Made by a program: the position numbers and the translations under genes | The notes under the pieces: model-generated | Database searches by the model: none | Seen by the model: only the letters and a program-made list of their open reading frames with translations | Told to the model about the DNA's origin: nothing | Shown here: one piece after another, positions 1 through 9,589 of the stretch | How the letters are laid out: each line of letters starts with the position of its first letter | Numbering within the stretch: the stretch's first letter is position 1 | Assembly (NCBI GenBank): GCA_030674155.1 | Contig: CM060327.1 | Coordinates: forward strand, 16,162,302-16,177,301 | Source: Stramonita haemastoma | Taxonomy: Eukaryota > Mollusca > Gastropoda > Neogastropoda > Muricidae | DNA: 15,000 nucleotides | Direction of reading: 5' to 3'

Positions 1-358
1 AGTTCATCACATCCGCCACCGCCAGGGCGAGAGGTAGTGACTCAGCGAGATGAACTTGAGGGGAGAGGTCATGAAGGTCAGCACCGCCAGGATGTTCCCA
101 CAATGCCCAGGGACAAGGTCACGGGCATGACCTGATCCAGGTGTCGGAAGAGCATCTGCAACGTGCGGATGTCCTCTGAGAAAGGGTAGAAGCCCCGTCG
201 AGGCCGTGACCTCTTCCGAAAGGGGGGGAGGAGAGGTTGGTGGCGGTTTGGTTCAGGAGCATCCACGTGTCGTTGTCTGGGGGGAAGGTCCGGAGGAGGT
301 TTGGATCCAGGCTGCTGAAGGTGGTCTGTAAGGGTGAAGAGGTCGTCCACATCTCCAT
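1..358 (-). CDS. Class A (rhodopsin-like) GPCR, N-terminal part through TM1 and start of TM2; partial and frame-disrupted
   Basis: Seven-transmembrane receptors of this class bind an extracellular ligand and signal through G proteins at the plasma membrane. On the minus strand an ATG at 358-356 in good Kozak context (G at -3, G at +4) opens an N-terminus with three N-glycosylation sequons (N29-D-T, N36-Q-T, N41-L-S). After a frame shift follow a charged stretch (FYPFSEDIRTLQ) and a hydrophobic TM1 (VMPVTLSLGIVG). After a second shift near 97-101 come N-I-L-A-V-L, a short loop with SPLK, and SLSHYL. After a third near 28-34 comes LAVAD, then the window ends. G-N matches the TM1 1.50 signature and LAVAD the TM2 2.50 signature. 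No in-frame stop occurs inside any of the segments; the breaks are indels only. This favours sequencing indels or a young pseudogene. The ligand class is not recognisable; a peptide receptor is a guess. The remaining helices would lie to the left of base 1. Confidence 0.72.
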
Positions 359-400
359 GGCTGAGGGTGGAGATTTTGATAGTGCCTTGTGTAGGTAAGG
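359..400 (-). promoter_or_regulatory. Candidate 3' splice acceptor or 5' UTR just upstream of the GPCR start codon
   Basis: Read on the minus strand, a pyrimidine-leaning stretch ends in CTCAG immediately before CCATGG (AG at 362-361). A second AG lies further upstream after CCTTACCTACACAAG. Either could accept an intron from a 5' non-coding exon, a common arrangement for GPCR genes with a single large coding exon. The sequence alone cannot tell a splice acceptor from plain 5' UTR, and no upstream exon is identified. Confidence 0.25.
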
Positions 401-2338
401 AAGATGTTAAAAGTTTTTTTATTCTGGTTTGTTTTATTTTTGTATCGGTGGTAAAATCCAAGAATTAACGTTGAATGAGTCAGGTTTATATCCAAATTAA
501 ACTGTTCTTTCAAAGTAAAACCACGACACAATGTGACACGGTGAATTAAAAAGAAAGGATTTGTTTTTATGAAAAAGTAACATTAATGCATTTTTTTTAT
601 TTCATTAAGTACAGATCACAACTTCAGATCACAAAAATCCATCATTTTATTAATTAAAGATAATCAACTGTCCAAGCACTTTGAAGCAAATTAAGTATTA
701 GAAACTTCATTCAACAGGTTTTGCATTTGAATGTGGTCTAACATAACTATTTATTCTTTCTTTAAATTTTAAAACCTAGTCTTGTCCTGTTCTCACACGT
801 CAGTACATACAATACGATTTAGAAATTCATTGGCCAGAACTGCTCACCTTATGTGATTTTTTTAGCATTACACAGAGGCTAGATCACTGATGTGAAAGCA
901 CTATACAAAAAAGAACTGAATACTTAACAATAAAGGCTTGGAGTGAAAAAGTGTTTGGTAGCATTCACTGGACCCAAGTCATCTCCCAAGCACAATGGAA
1001 CCGATGGACACTGCACTCGTGACTGTCTGTCGGGAAGACCATACAGTGCAGGCGTATTGCGCAAGCCCCAAATTCCTCCCTGACCACCAATACACATAGC
1101 ACTCCACTGTAAGCAATCACTCTTCTACCCTTTTTTGGCCCTGGCGTGCTCAAAACTATGCCACTGCTGTGAGGAAGGTGCGAGACTGTGTGATCCAGAC
1201 AGGTCTCAATCAATCACACTCTCAAGGCTATCGACGTGGAAACGATGAACTTATGCTTTGTGAGGGGAGAAAGAAAGAAAACAGTCTGACAGTGTGTGTC
1301 TGAGAAGGGCAAGTGCTATCCCCCTGAAGACCGGCACACGTGAAGGACGGCCTATCTTTTAAGCCCGGGGCGTCTGAATGCGGTAACAAGATATTTGGTG
1401 CTGCCGTTTTTGTGGGGCCATTCCCCCAGTAAGGCTCTGCCTGTATGGACAGTTTTATCAGTTCTGCGGCTGCGAAATCTCACAACTAAGCTCGGTAATG
1501 CAATTGATGTGTAAACGTGGAGGATTGTGCGTCTAGTCGCGCGAATCTAGTTTGATCCAATTTTTTTTATCAACCCAAAGACGTGCTGAATGTCATTATT
1601 TCCTACGCAACATTGCAAAGCATGCTCCAACAATAATCTATTCAGGAAACTAAAATGTTTTTTTTTTGGTTCACTTACTTCAAGTGGAGATAGTAGAGCT
1701 CCGACACGACAAAAAAAGAACAGTGCTTCTTCATCGACATCAAGTCTCTGATAATGGTCCACTAAGCAAGATTTCTCATTATTATTTTCCAAAAAACTAA
1801 TCCCTTTAAGAACAACAAATCCTCTTGATGGTAAACACAAATGATGAGATTGATGCCAGAAGTTTATCATGTGTGTCTTGTAGCCACTTCATTCGTCTCA
1901 TAAAGAGGCCAGAAATAAATCACTGTGTTTTTTCCGCTCAAGTGTGTGAGATCCTCTACACCCTTTGTCAATCTAATCAAACAGCAATCTGTCACAAACC
2001 ACACATAATAACGTTTGAAGGGGGACAACCCGACACACTCTGTCCTGTTCCCCTGTCTTTGATGCCGAAGAACGAGTCAAGTGTCTCCATTAAAAGGCCA
2101 GTCACTCTCCTCGCTTCTCGTAGGAACGCTACCGTCAAGGGAGGTAAGTCATGGATGATAAAGGGAGATCAAAGTAGCCCCAGGCGGAAAAAAGGGATGG
2201 TATGACTCCCTGCCTAATCTTGGGGAGAGAAACGTGAGGCAGCAGAGATTGGAGGTCTCTACTGGACTTTAGAGCTGCTGGCAGTAGGAGGAGGAGGGAA
2301 GGGAAGGATGGCACTATGAGGGGAGCGTCAACAGCTCC
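401..2338. other. Unique non-coding stretch, AT-rich at 410-960
   Basis: No gene could be supported. Positions 410-960 are AT-rich with short T and A runs; 961-2338 has more balanced composition. The open frames here (965-1213 minus, 1547-1870 minus, 1825-2205 plus) have no recognisable motif, no repeated domain pattern and amino-acid make-up expected of random translation. It may be the 5' intron or upstream flank of the GPCR gene on the minus strand. Confidence 0.6.
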
Positions 2339-2462
2339 TCTTCTTTTCTTCCAGGGCGTAGCAGTGCTGCTGAATCATTGTGCCGCTCCTGTAACACAGA
2401 GACACGTTGTGTTGTCAGATAACATACGCTGGAGGGACAAAAGAGAAAAGAATAACAGCTGA
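2339..2462 (+). other. Possible 3' splice site followed by a short open frame
   Basis: A pyrimidine tract (CTCCTCTTCTTTTCTTCCAG) ends at 2354 in AG. The sequence after it stays open in one frame for about 35 codons (GVAVLLNHCAAPVTQ and onward) to a TGA near 2460-2462. This would fit a short terminal exon, but the peptide matches nothing I recognise and no partner exon is visible. An open frame of this length is also common by chance. Confidence 0.12.
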
Positions 2463-2562
2463 GGGAAGAAGAAAGAACGCATGAATGAAATAAAGAAGGG
2501 AAGGAATGTAGACATATTCAGAGTCATGCATATCTCCATTCATACATAGTTACATAGCTAGA

Positions 2563-2960
2563 TATATAAATACATAGATACATAGATACTTTGATACATA
2601 GATACAAAGATACATATACACACATAGATACATAGATACATAGATACATAGATACATAGATACATAGATACATAGATAATGATACATCATACATACATAC
2701 ATACATACATACATACATACATACATACATACTACATACATACATACATACATGCAACATACATGCATGCATGCATGCATGCATACAAACATACATACAA
2801 CATACATACATACATACATACATACATACATACATACATACATACATACATACATACATACATACATACATACATACATACATACACACATACAACATAC
2901 ATACAGAGACGGACAGAGTAACAGATAGATAGATATATTTATGTACATAGATAGCTAGAT
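2563..2960. repeat. Compound microsatellite: ATACATAG octamer, then (CATA)n with an (ATGC)n patch, then (ATAG)
   Basis: Positions 2571-2680 repeat an 8-base unit ATACATAG with few errors. Positions 2689-2904 are (ATAC)n, interrupted by (ATGC)5 at about 2763-2783 and by short AAC or ACT slips. The longest pure run is about 2801-2886, roughly 21 units. A short TAGATA block ends the tract. Tyr/Met/Cys/Val-type ORFs reported by translation here are only the repeat read in frame. Confidence 0.97.
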
Positions 2961-4002
2961 AATTACAGAGAGTTACTCAGGAACTGATGAATTTAATTGT
3001 AAGGCTACCAGCCTGTATACAAGGTACATTTTGGCCTCTCCCAGAAAAAAAGAACAAACAAACAACAAAAAACAAACAACAACCCCCAAAAAAACCACAA
3101 AAAATCCCCACTGCAAACAAAGCAGTACAAAACACACAGATAATGTTGGCATTGTCAAGAGTGATTTTCCAAAGCGAACAGTATTGGTCATTCAAATTAA
3201 TTTTACAGCCTAAAAATATCTTACCGCTATCATGACAGGTGAACTCAGGTATGTACTGATTAAAATTCTACTTAGTATTTGTAATTAAAATGTAAATAAC
3301 AGATATAGTGATACATCATAAAAGTGCATCTTTTGTGACAAAATTAAAACCTGAAATCAATTGTCTTTTAAATGTATTACTTTTTACACAGTTGGAGAGA
3401 AATATCTGTCAAAATACTTTACAAATGCAAGTGCACAATGGCATCAAACTATTTTGAATTCTGAAAGTGTTTACCAATTCAGATATATGGGTATATATTA
3501 TATTCTATGTTATGAAAGCCCGATAAATTTAATTGGTGTTCGAAAAGTGAAGCAGTTCACGTCTCTTTGGAAAATTATAGAGAGTTAGAGAGTTAGCGAG
3601 ATAGATTGTATCAAAACCTTCCATACATGCTTTGGTCTGCATCAAAGCCTACTCAGTTCACACTTAAAAAAGACAAGAGCTGTCAAACAATCGTCAAAGA
3701 AAGGGAATTCGAAGACTATTAATTCAAGCCAAACTGTTGTTTTCAGTAGAATAAAGTGAAAGAGTTGTACAGAGTAACTTAGACTATAGAACTTCTCACC
3801 GCTGGGGAGCCTACAGACCCATAGCGTGTGGCCTATAATTCCGGCATTGTGCTCTCTTAATGAGGATTGTCCATTGTCCCTGTTCTGTGACCTGTGACAC
3901 TGTAGTCCCCGGGACAACAGTCTTTTGTGCTGACAAAACAGAAAATGACAGGAAATGAAGCGGCTTACACGAATTTGGTTTTTGCTAGTTATCGATTGTA
4001 AG
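2961..4002. other. Unique non-coding stretch with an A/C-rich patch
   Basis: No gene is supported. Positions 3043-3110 are an A-rich, AAC-like low-complexity patch that resembles an old poly(A)-type tail. Positions 3200-3600 are AT-rich. A frame at 3361-3588 on the plus strand has no identifiable motif. A short tandem GAGAGTTA occurs near 3579-3597. Confidence 0.6.
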
Positions 4003-4053
4003 ATAATCGTAGTCCTATATCTGGATCAATAATCGTAGTCCTATATCTGGATC
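4003..4053. repeat. Perfect 25-bp direct repeat, two copies, 26-bp period
   Basis: The segment beginning ATAATCGTAGTCC and ending CTGGATC occurs at 4003-4027 and again identically at 4029-4053, with one A between. The absence of any mismatch indicates a recent tandem duplication in otherwise unique DNA. No gene overlaps it. Confidence 0.95.
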
Positions 4054-4480
4054 TTGCGGCATTGAAACAAGATTTTTAATTGACACCTCTCTGGTTTTGC
4101 TTGTGCTGAGAACTGAGAGCTTCCTTTGTCATTGTGTTTTCTCCTGTCTTTAAAAAAAGTACACATACCATTTAAAACGGAGTCAAAGTGGAAAACCATA
4201 ATTTAACTTTCTTGCTGAAGTAAGCAGCAAACCATTCAGCTCAAGTCAAAACTGGCATTTCAGAATAATCAAAGCCAATTTTTTTAACATGTGTTAGAAA
4301 ATGAAAACCAAAGTATTTCATGTACCACTAAGCTCGGAAGTGAAATATTTGTAAGAAGAACTTGTATTGTTGTTTGATTTTGTGTTCCAACACTTCCTAC
4401 CAACGTACCAAACAGATGCAGTGATTTTCTTTATGTCAGTGCAAGTAAAAATGGGGAACAGAAAAGAAGTACTACTAGAA
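4054..4480. other. Unique non-coding stretch
   Basis: AT-rich sequence without a supportable gene, RNA or repeat. It separates the small tandem duplication from the extended flank of the first SINE copy. Confidence 0.55.
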
Positions 4481-4484
4481 ACCC

Positions 4485-4774
4485 AATCAACCACCTAACC
4501 AACAAACCCATAAAAACAGACAGTATAGTAGCACCTGTCAGGCTCGGAAGACTATGGAGTTGCGCTCTGGTCTTTAGAGCGCAAAGCCTGGTAGGTAAGT
4601 ATGGAGGCAAGCTGTTACCCATGCAGCAGACCCTCCTCTCCACGCCACTGGAATGATCCATTGGAAAGGCAATGACCGATACGAATGGTTCCAGTACCGT
4701 CGCAGGAGCCACCAGAACGTTGCCATACACAGCCCCGAGCCGCCCTGGGACTCCACCCCCTCGATTTTCCATCA
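4485..4774 (-). repeat. Possible non-canonical 3' extension of the SINE copy at 4775-5068
   Basis: Read on the minus strand this segment follows the SINE core and ends in a GTTTGTTGGTTAGGTGGTTG stretch (plus-strand 4485-4510) that looks like a degenerate simple tail. It contains the stem-loop at 4560-4584. An open frame crosses core and extension on the minus strand (4955-4431), but its N-terminal part is a translated SINE and it shows no domain, so it is not called as a gene. Whether this segment belongs to the element or is host flank is unresolved. Confidence 0.25.
4560..4584. other. Perfect 9-bp stem, 7-nt loop hairpin
   Basis: TTGCGCTCT at 4560-4568 is the exact reverse complement of AGAGCGCAA at 4576-4584, with loop GGTCTTT. 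It lies in the possible 3' extension of the first SINE copy. It is not a histone-type stem-loop and has no following T-run that would suggest a Pol III terminator. Confidence 0.7.
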
Positions 4775-5068
4775 GGATGGGTCTAAACACGACACCTGTG
4801 TGCATGCTGGTTTTTATAATTTTGTCATCCGCTCCTACCGCACACGATGGCCTACTCTTCCGAAAGGCGGAACGGGTTTTAACGTGTACGCAAGATGTTC
4901 TGCGCGCATTCACACATGGGCCTCGGTTTATAGTCTCATCCGAATGACTTGACATTCAGTTCGATTTTTCGTCAAACTAGAAGAAAGGGCGAGGCTGGGT
5001 ACGTACCCAGAACTCACAGTTTACATATGGCAGGCGAACGTCTTAACCATCCTGCCACCGTCCTTCCA
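4775..5068 (-). mobile_element. tRNA-derived SINE, copy 1, near full-length head and core, variant 3' part
   Basis: SINEs are non-autonomous retroelements transcribed by RNA polymerase III from an internal promoter and mobilised by a partner LINE. On the minus strand this copy starts GGAAGGACGG and has an A-box-like TGGCAGGATGG (5058-5048) followed by TTAAGACG. A B-box-like GGTACGTACCC at about 5008-4998 replaces GGTTCGAACCC. The family core follows: CGGATGAGACTATAAACCGAGG, then a GTGTGAATGCGCGCAGAACATC-type block, then CGTTCCGCCTTTCGGAAGAG and AGGCCAT. The usual 3' end (CACACGGGGACTGGATGTAG type) is replaced by GGTGTCGTGTTTAGACC, shared with the copy at 12220-12452. No target-site duplication could be made out. 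Confidence 0.85.
4995..5010. other. Perfect 16-bp palindrome at the SINE B box
   Basis: CTGGGTACGTACCCAG equals its own reverse complement. It coincides with the T-arm/B-box region of copy 1. The usual B-box core GGTTCGAACC is itself a palindrome, and the two differences from it (T to A and A to T) are symmetric, so self-complementarity is kept. Confidence 0.9.
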
Positions 5069-7378
5069 GACAGTAGTATTTGAAAAACGCATGTTCATAA
5101 CGGGAAATCACATTTCTAATTTCCGAATCTCAAGGAGTAAACGGATGGTCAAGAAATGAAGTCGATTGTCAGTAGTATCTATGTATTTCTGCATTATATA
5201 GCTCAAAACGTGCCATGAACGCAACAAAAGTGACCAAAGCGGCAGCGCAGGGCCCCTCTGTCTGGTGGCCTGACAGTGCATGACAGGGATGTAGACATCT
5301 TACCTTAAAGATGCGATATAAGGAATTGCTGTGGTATTGCTGTGGAGGAGAAATTGAAATTAGCGGCGTGAGAACAGGAAGACGACAGGAACGACAAAAG
5401 GTAGGGCAGCAAATGGGAAAAAAAGGCAGAAAGAACAAAGGAAGCCTTCACAAGCCAGCAAAACATCTTTACACGAAAAAGCGGTCTATCTGAAGAAGAA
5501 AGTGATGGATGTGAAGGGGAGAAGTGGGCAGTGCGATAAAACTCAGTCTATTTTCCTGAATATGGAATCCAAAGGATATAAAGGCTGGCATGGAAACTTC
5601 TTTCAGGAGTTTGTTACTGATAACTGAAAGACGGTGTCGTTTTTATGCGCTCTCATAGAAACATGATCAGGCGTCCCTGGTGTGTTCTTCAAGTGTGGAC
5701 TGGTATGTGTACGATCCTTCTCACTATCAAGTTTAACATTGTTGTGTGTTTGTATACAAATACAAATTGTAGCAACATGAAGTATCTGAACACAAATACA
5801 AATGTAAACTGCGGCATTGCTGTGAATCACCACCCGATAATAGAAATGGGAAAGTAGAGAAAAGTGCAACAGGCAAAAGCAGAAAAATTCCAAATAGAAA
5901 AGGAACGAAGAAAGAAAAACAAGAAGGACAGAAGCACAAAATAGATACAGAAAACGAAAGAATAAAGTCAGAGAGGGGGAACTTTAGAAAAAAACTATGA
6001 AAAAGAGAGGAAAAAACGACAAAGTATGGGGGACAAGCATATCTATATCGATGAATTTCCAGGTTTAAATCTAGGCAGTGTCTTGTAAGTTAAGAGTAGG
6101 GATTCATTTTTACGATCTTCCAGGTCAACTGTAAGTGCAGACCCGTTTTTACTTTCATTGCTTTGGTGTATATATACATGTAGAAGACGAACAATGCATA
6201 TTACAAACTACTCAATCGGAAGCTAAATGCTTTTTTCTGTGTCCATTCTCCTTTACAAGAGCTGTAGTATCAAAGCAAAGATCTAAAGATCATTACTAGA
6301 ACAAATATGATACACACAACTATTTTACTCTCTGCATAGCTTTGTCTTCTATAACTGACAAAGCCTCTGATTGCTACATCAACACAACATAAGCTGATAA
6401 AGACTTCCAACACACACCGACAATGACCCATTTCCTGTTCTTCAAGGACAAAAAGCCGTTATGCGTCTGTAGGTGAAAAATCAGTCGTCACTGTTGATTA
6501 CCAAAGTGTCAACACACCCAACTTGTCAGCAACCAATCTACCTCATGTGTCCAGTTAACCACTGAACCCTCAACCCTCAGAGGGCCAGCTTTCCCCCATA
6601 ATTTTCCATCTGAAGGATCAGACACAAGGTCTGACAAGATTCAGTTAACCGAGTTTGGTGGGTAAGCAGCTGAGAGCGCCAGTCATTTCCCTGTGTCCCT
6701 GAAGGCGCGGCGGCATCCTGCAATGTGTCTGCATTAACCAACACTCCCCCCCCCATGTCTGGAAAAAAAAACACCACTGCTAAAAGAAAATGGGTCAGGA
6801 CTAAAGCAGGGAGATGAAAACAGTCCCAGAAGGTGAAGCAGAAGAATGGTTTTCTGGATGGGTGGAGATTCACAATCCCCTCTGGTCTGTGGAAGGTATC
6901 GGAGATGAAGACTGAAGTTATCTGGCACTGGGGTATGGTAGGATTGAGTAGCATCATTGCTGCAGTGGTGGCGGTATCTTCTGCTTTTGTGCTAGACTAG
7001 ACGGAGTAACTAGAGATGCGTGTCATCAGCTATTGACAACAAAGGGGGGCAGATAAGAACTGCTATGAATTTTTCGAAAACGCGAAAATAAGAAAAATGC
7101 AAAAATGAATAAAGAAAGAATGAAATAGTTTACCGATGAATGAAAAGGCAAACGGTAAACAGACAGACTCACAGAATGACAGATGGAATGATTGACTGAT
7201 AGATCGAAGAATTGATGAGTGTATCAATGAATAGATGAAAAAAGCAAACAGTACACATACAGACAGATAAACAGACAGATAAACCCCTAGATACATAGAA
7301 CGTTAAAATTGAAATTTTCTGATTTCCATAATGAACATTTTAACTTTCTATGTCCTGCAATTTTTTTCAGGAGGTCAA
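5069..7378. other. Long unique non-coding stretch
   Basis: No gene is supported over 2.3 kb. Positions 5845-6025 are strongly purine-rich (GAAAA/AGAAAG type). Positions 6540-6960 are of balanced composition with an open minus-strand frame (6957-6577) that shows no motif. Positions 7090-7290 are loosely repetitive GATGAAT/AGACAGATAAA sequence, which makes the minus-strand YLSVYLS-type translation there an artefact of low complexity. Confidence 0.6.
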
Positions 7379-7599
7379 TAATATTATATATATTATATAT
7401 ATATTATATATATTATATATATATATTATATATATATATATATTATATATATATACATACATTATATTATATACATATTATATTATATAGATAGATAGAT
7501 AGATAGATATAGATATAGATATATATATAGATATATATAGATAGATATAGATAGATATAGATGATATAGATATAGATAGATATAGATATAGATATAGAT

Positions 7600-7681
<82 letters not shown>

Positions 7682-7780
7682 TGATAGATGTCTCTGTCTC
7701 TGTCTCTGTCTCTCTTTCTCTGTCTCTCACTCCCTCCCACCCTTCTCTCTTTCTCTTTCTCTCTCTGTGTAAAGTAAAGT
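7379..7780. repeat. Compound microsatellite: (TA)n, (TAGATA)/(GATA)n, then (TCTCTG)/(TCTTTC)n
   Basis: Positions 7379-7490 are TATAT/TATTATA repeats, self-complementary and able to form cruciforms. Positions 7490-7610 mix TAGATA and GATATA units. Positions 7605-7685 are pure (GATA)n. At about 7690 the plus strand switches to pyrimidine (TCTCTG)n and CTTTCTCT runs until about 7778. The Ile/Tyr/Leu/Ser-rich frames here are translated repeat. Confidence 0.97.
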
Positions 7781-9217
7781 ACCTGCTTCCTGACTGTCAC
7801 AAGAATCGTTGTTTCGCAACAATGTTCCTATTTCTGCACTTAAGTTTGTGTATCCTCTCCCTTGTCAACCACCTCCCTTACCCCACCCCTCTCTCCACCC
7901 TTCCCACCCACCTTCCACCAACCCCACCTCCTCCAAAGAAACCAGACACAGAGCAAATACAAAAAAAAGAAATAGAAGAAAGAAGAAGAAAAGTAAAGTA
8001 TAGGAAAAGATTTCCACCAAGTCGATCTATCTATCGACTATGTCGTTCACACAAGCGGATTGCGAAGAAAGGAGAAAGAGAGAGACAGTGAAACTCCAGC
8101 GAGCCGATACCTGATTTGTTCTCTAAAGACAAAGATCAAGCCTCTGAGGACACGACCATCACAGGGCCAGTTACTTCCCTTGCATGTCAATGAGCTAGTT
8201 TACCCAGGGAAATAAGTCCCCTGCTGACAAGATCAGATCAAAGCAGCGCAGGAAGAGCCACCAGATGAAAAAGAAGATAGGGTGAGGGGAAGGGAGAGAG
8301 GGATGAGATAGTTGGGGAAGGAGGGGGGTAGGAGGGAGACGTGGATGAGAATTCCTGTTCCTTCTAGTCTCTGAGAAGTACTGGCATGAAACGAGGACGT
8401 TTGTGGTGTCGCTAAAATGTTTTCGTTGTCACTAACTGAAAAGGACGTTTAAGTTTGCAAAAATGGTCGAAAAGTTAACTTGATTGAGTTTAAAAATTGC
8501 TTTGGACATCGCTTTACATCAATGTAGATAAAAACACGAACAAAAATAAAGACACCTAACATAATAATATTAACTACATAAATACAATCTCAATCGAGAC
8601 TGCGAACATTCAACGAGTATTTCTTTAACAAGTTCAGTAAGCAGCATTTTCCACAGGAAATGTTCACAGGAAGCTTCTAGGATTGGTCGATAGTTGTTAT
8701 CTCAGTTGAGCTTGTATTGTCCTCGTAACGACAACAGCCATTTAGCGACACAACAGAGGTTAATGGCAGGTCTATGGCCTTTAGCTTTGGGAACATTAGC
8801 AATAATTATTTTGGACTGTATTCTATTACGCTGTGCAGTACTGCGTTGTGTTGTTTTGAGTTGTGTCTTGTTATGTTTTATTGCAGCGTATGACATTGTG
8901 CTGTTTTGTGTTACATTGTAAAGTGTCTCTTTTTTGTATGTTCGTATAATTATCGCATCCATACTTCTTCAAGTTGCGAATTGTCACTGAAGTCAGGAGT
9001 TGCCCATATTTCCCAATGGCGTTTTAAATTTTTATATTCTGATTTTCATTTATTCATCAGTTATGTGATCTCTATATGAGATACCAAGAAGTTTGCAAAA
9101 AGCAGCTTATATTCATTACTTGTCTTCTTCTTTTAATGTCTGAACAGAGAGCGGAATGAAGGGGACTGGTTGTCAAGTTTTTAGGGGTGCCCCTTCGGAC
9201 GCCAGAGTACGGGATAG
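7781..9217. other. Unique non-coding stretch with a C-rich patch and a TGTTT-like patch
   Basis: Positions 7860-7935 are CCACC/CCCAC-rich with few purines. Positions 8270-8345 are G-rich purine (GGGGAAGG type). Positions 8820-8925 are loosely repetitive TGTGTTGTTTTG sequence. Open frames at 7681-8091 and 8694-8962 follow these low-complexity biases and carry no recognisable domain. Confidence 0.6.
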
Positions 9218-9225
9218 ATTGATAG

Positions 9226-9284
<59 letters not shown>

Positions 9285-9312
9285 AGAGATAGATAGATAG
9301 ATAGATATATAG

Positions 9313-9358
<46 letters not shown>

Positions 9359-9438
9359 GATAGATAAGATAGAATAGATTAGAATAGCACACAGATAGAC
9401 AGATAGACAACAGATAGACACAGATAATAGATAGATAG

Positions 9439-9471
<33 letters not shown>

Positions 9472-9570
9472 GATAGATAGATATGATATAGATAGATAGA
9501 AGTACAAAGATAGATACATAGATAGGTACATAGATAGATACATAGACATATAGACAGATAGATAATAGAC
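9218..9570. repeat. (GATA)n microsatellite with CAGATAGA variants
   Basis: Long GATA runs at about 9227-9283, 9289-9357 and 9430-9470 are separated by slips such as AAAGAGATAG, AGAATAGAT, ACACAGATAGACA and TACATAGATAG. It abuts the degenerate minus-strand SINE copy 2 on its right, in the position expected of that copy's 3' tail. Confidence 0.97.
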
Positions 9571-9589
9571 ATTTCACATGCGTACAAAA

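Noticed and set aside
880..915. Likeness to a GCGCTATATAAA-type SINE/LINE 3' end (AAAGCACTATACAAAA)
   Set aside because: Too short and too diverged, with no adjoining tail or core.
1328..1380. Possible further SINE fragment (ACCGGCACAC followed by GGCCTATC)
   Set aside because: Two short matches in the right order but with wrong spacing and no further core blocks; chance is likely.
1825..2205. 126-codon plus-strand frame
   Set aside because: Not low-complexity, but no motif, no codon-usage pattern I could judge, and no splice context. Kept as non-coding.
2524..2948. Long Met-Tyr-Val-Cys frames
   Set aside because: Direct translation of the (CATA)n microsatellite; the same pattern appears in several frames and both strands.
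2961..3060. Possible decayed SINE to the right of the CATA tract (TTTTGGCCTCTCCCAGAAAAAAAG)
   Set aside because: Only one block resembles the GGCCTACTCTTCC core; the neighbouring blocks do not align.
4431..4955. 174-codon minus-strand open frame with a hydrophobic C-terminus
   Set aside because: Its first ~55 codons are the translated SINE core, and the rest shows no domain. The hydrophobic end comes from T/G-rich simple sequence.
6577..6957. 126-codon minus-strand frame
   Set aside because: No recognisable domain, and the composition is that of random translation. A comparative search could reopen it.
7467..7800. Ile-Tyr-Leu-Ser-rich minus-strand frames
   Set aside because: Translated GATA/TA microsatellite.
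9072..9587. 171-codon minus-strand frame
   Set aside because: Almost entirely (TATC)n translated as SIYL repeats; no non-repeat domain.
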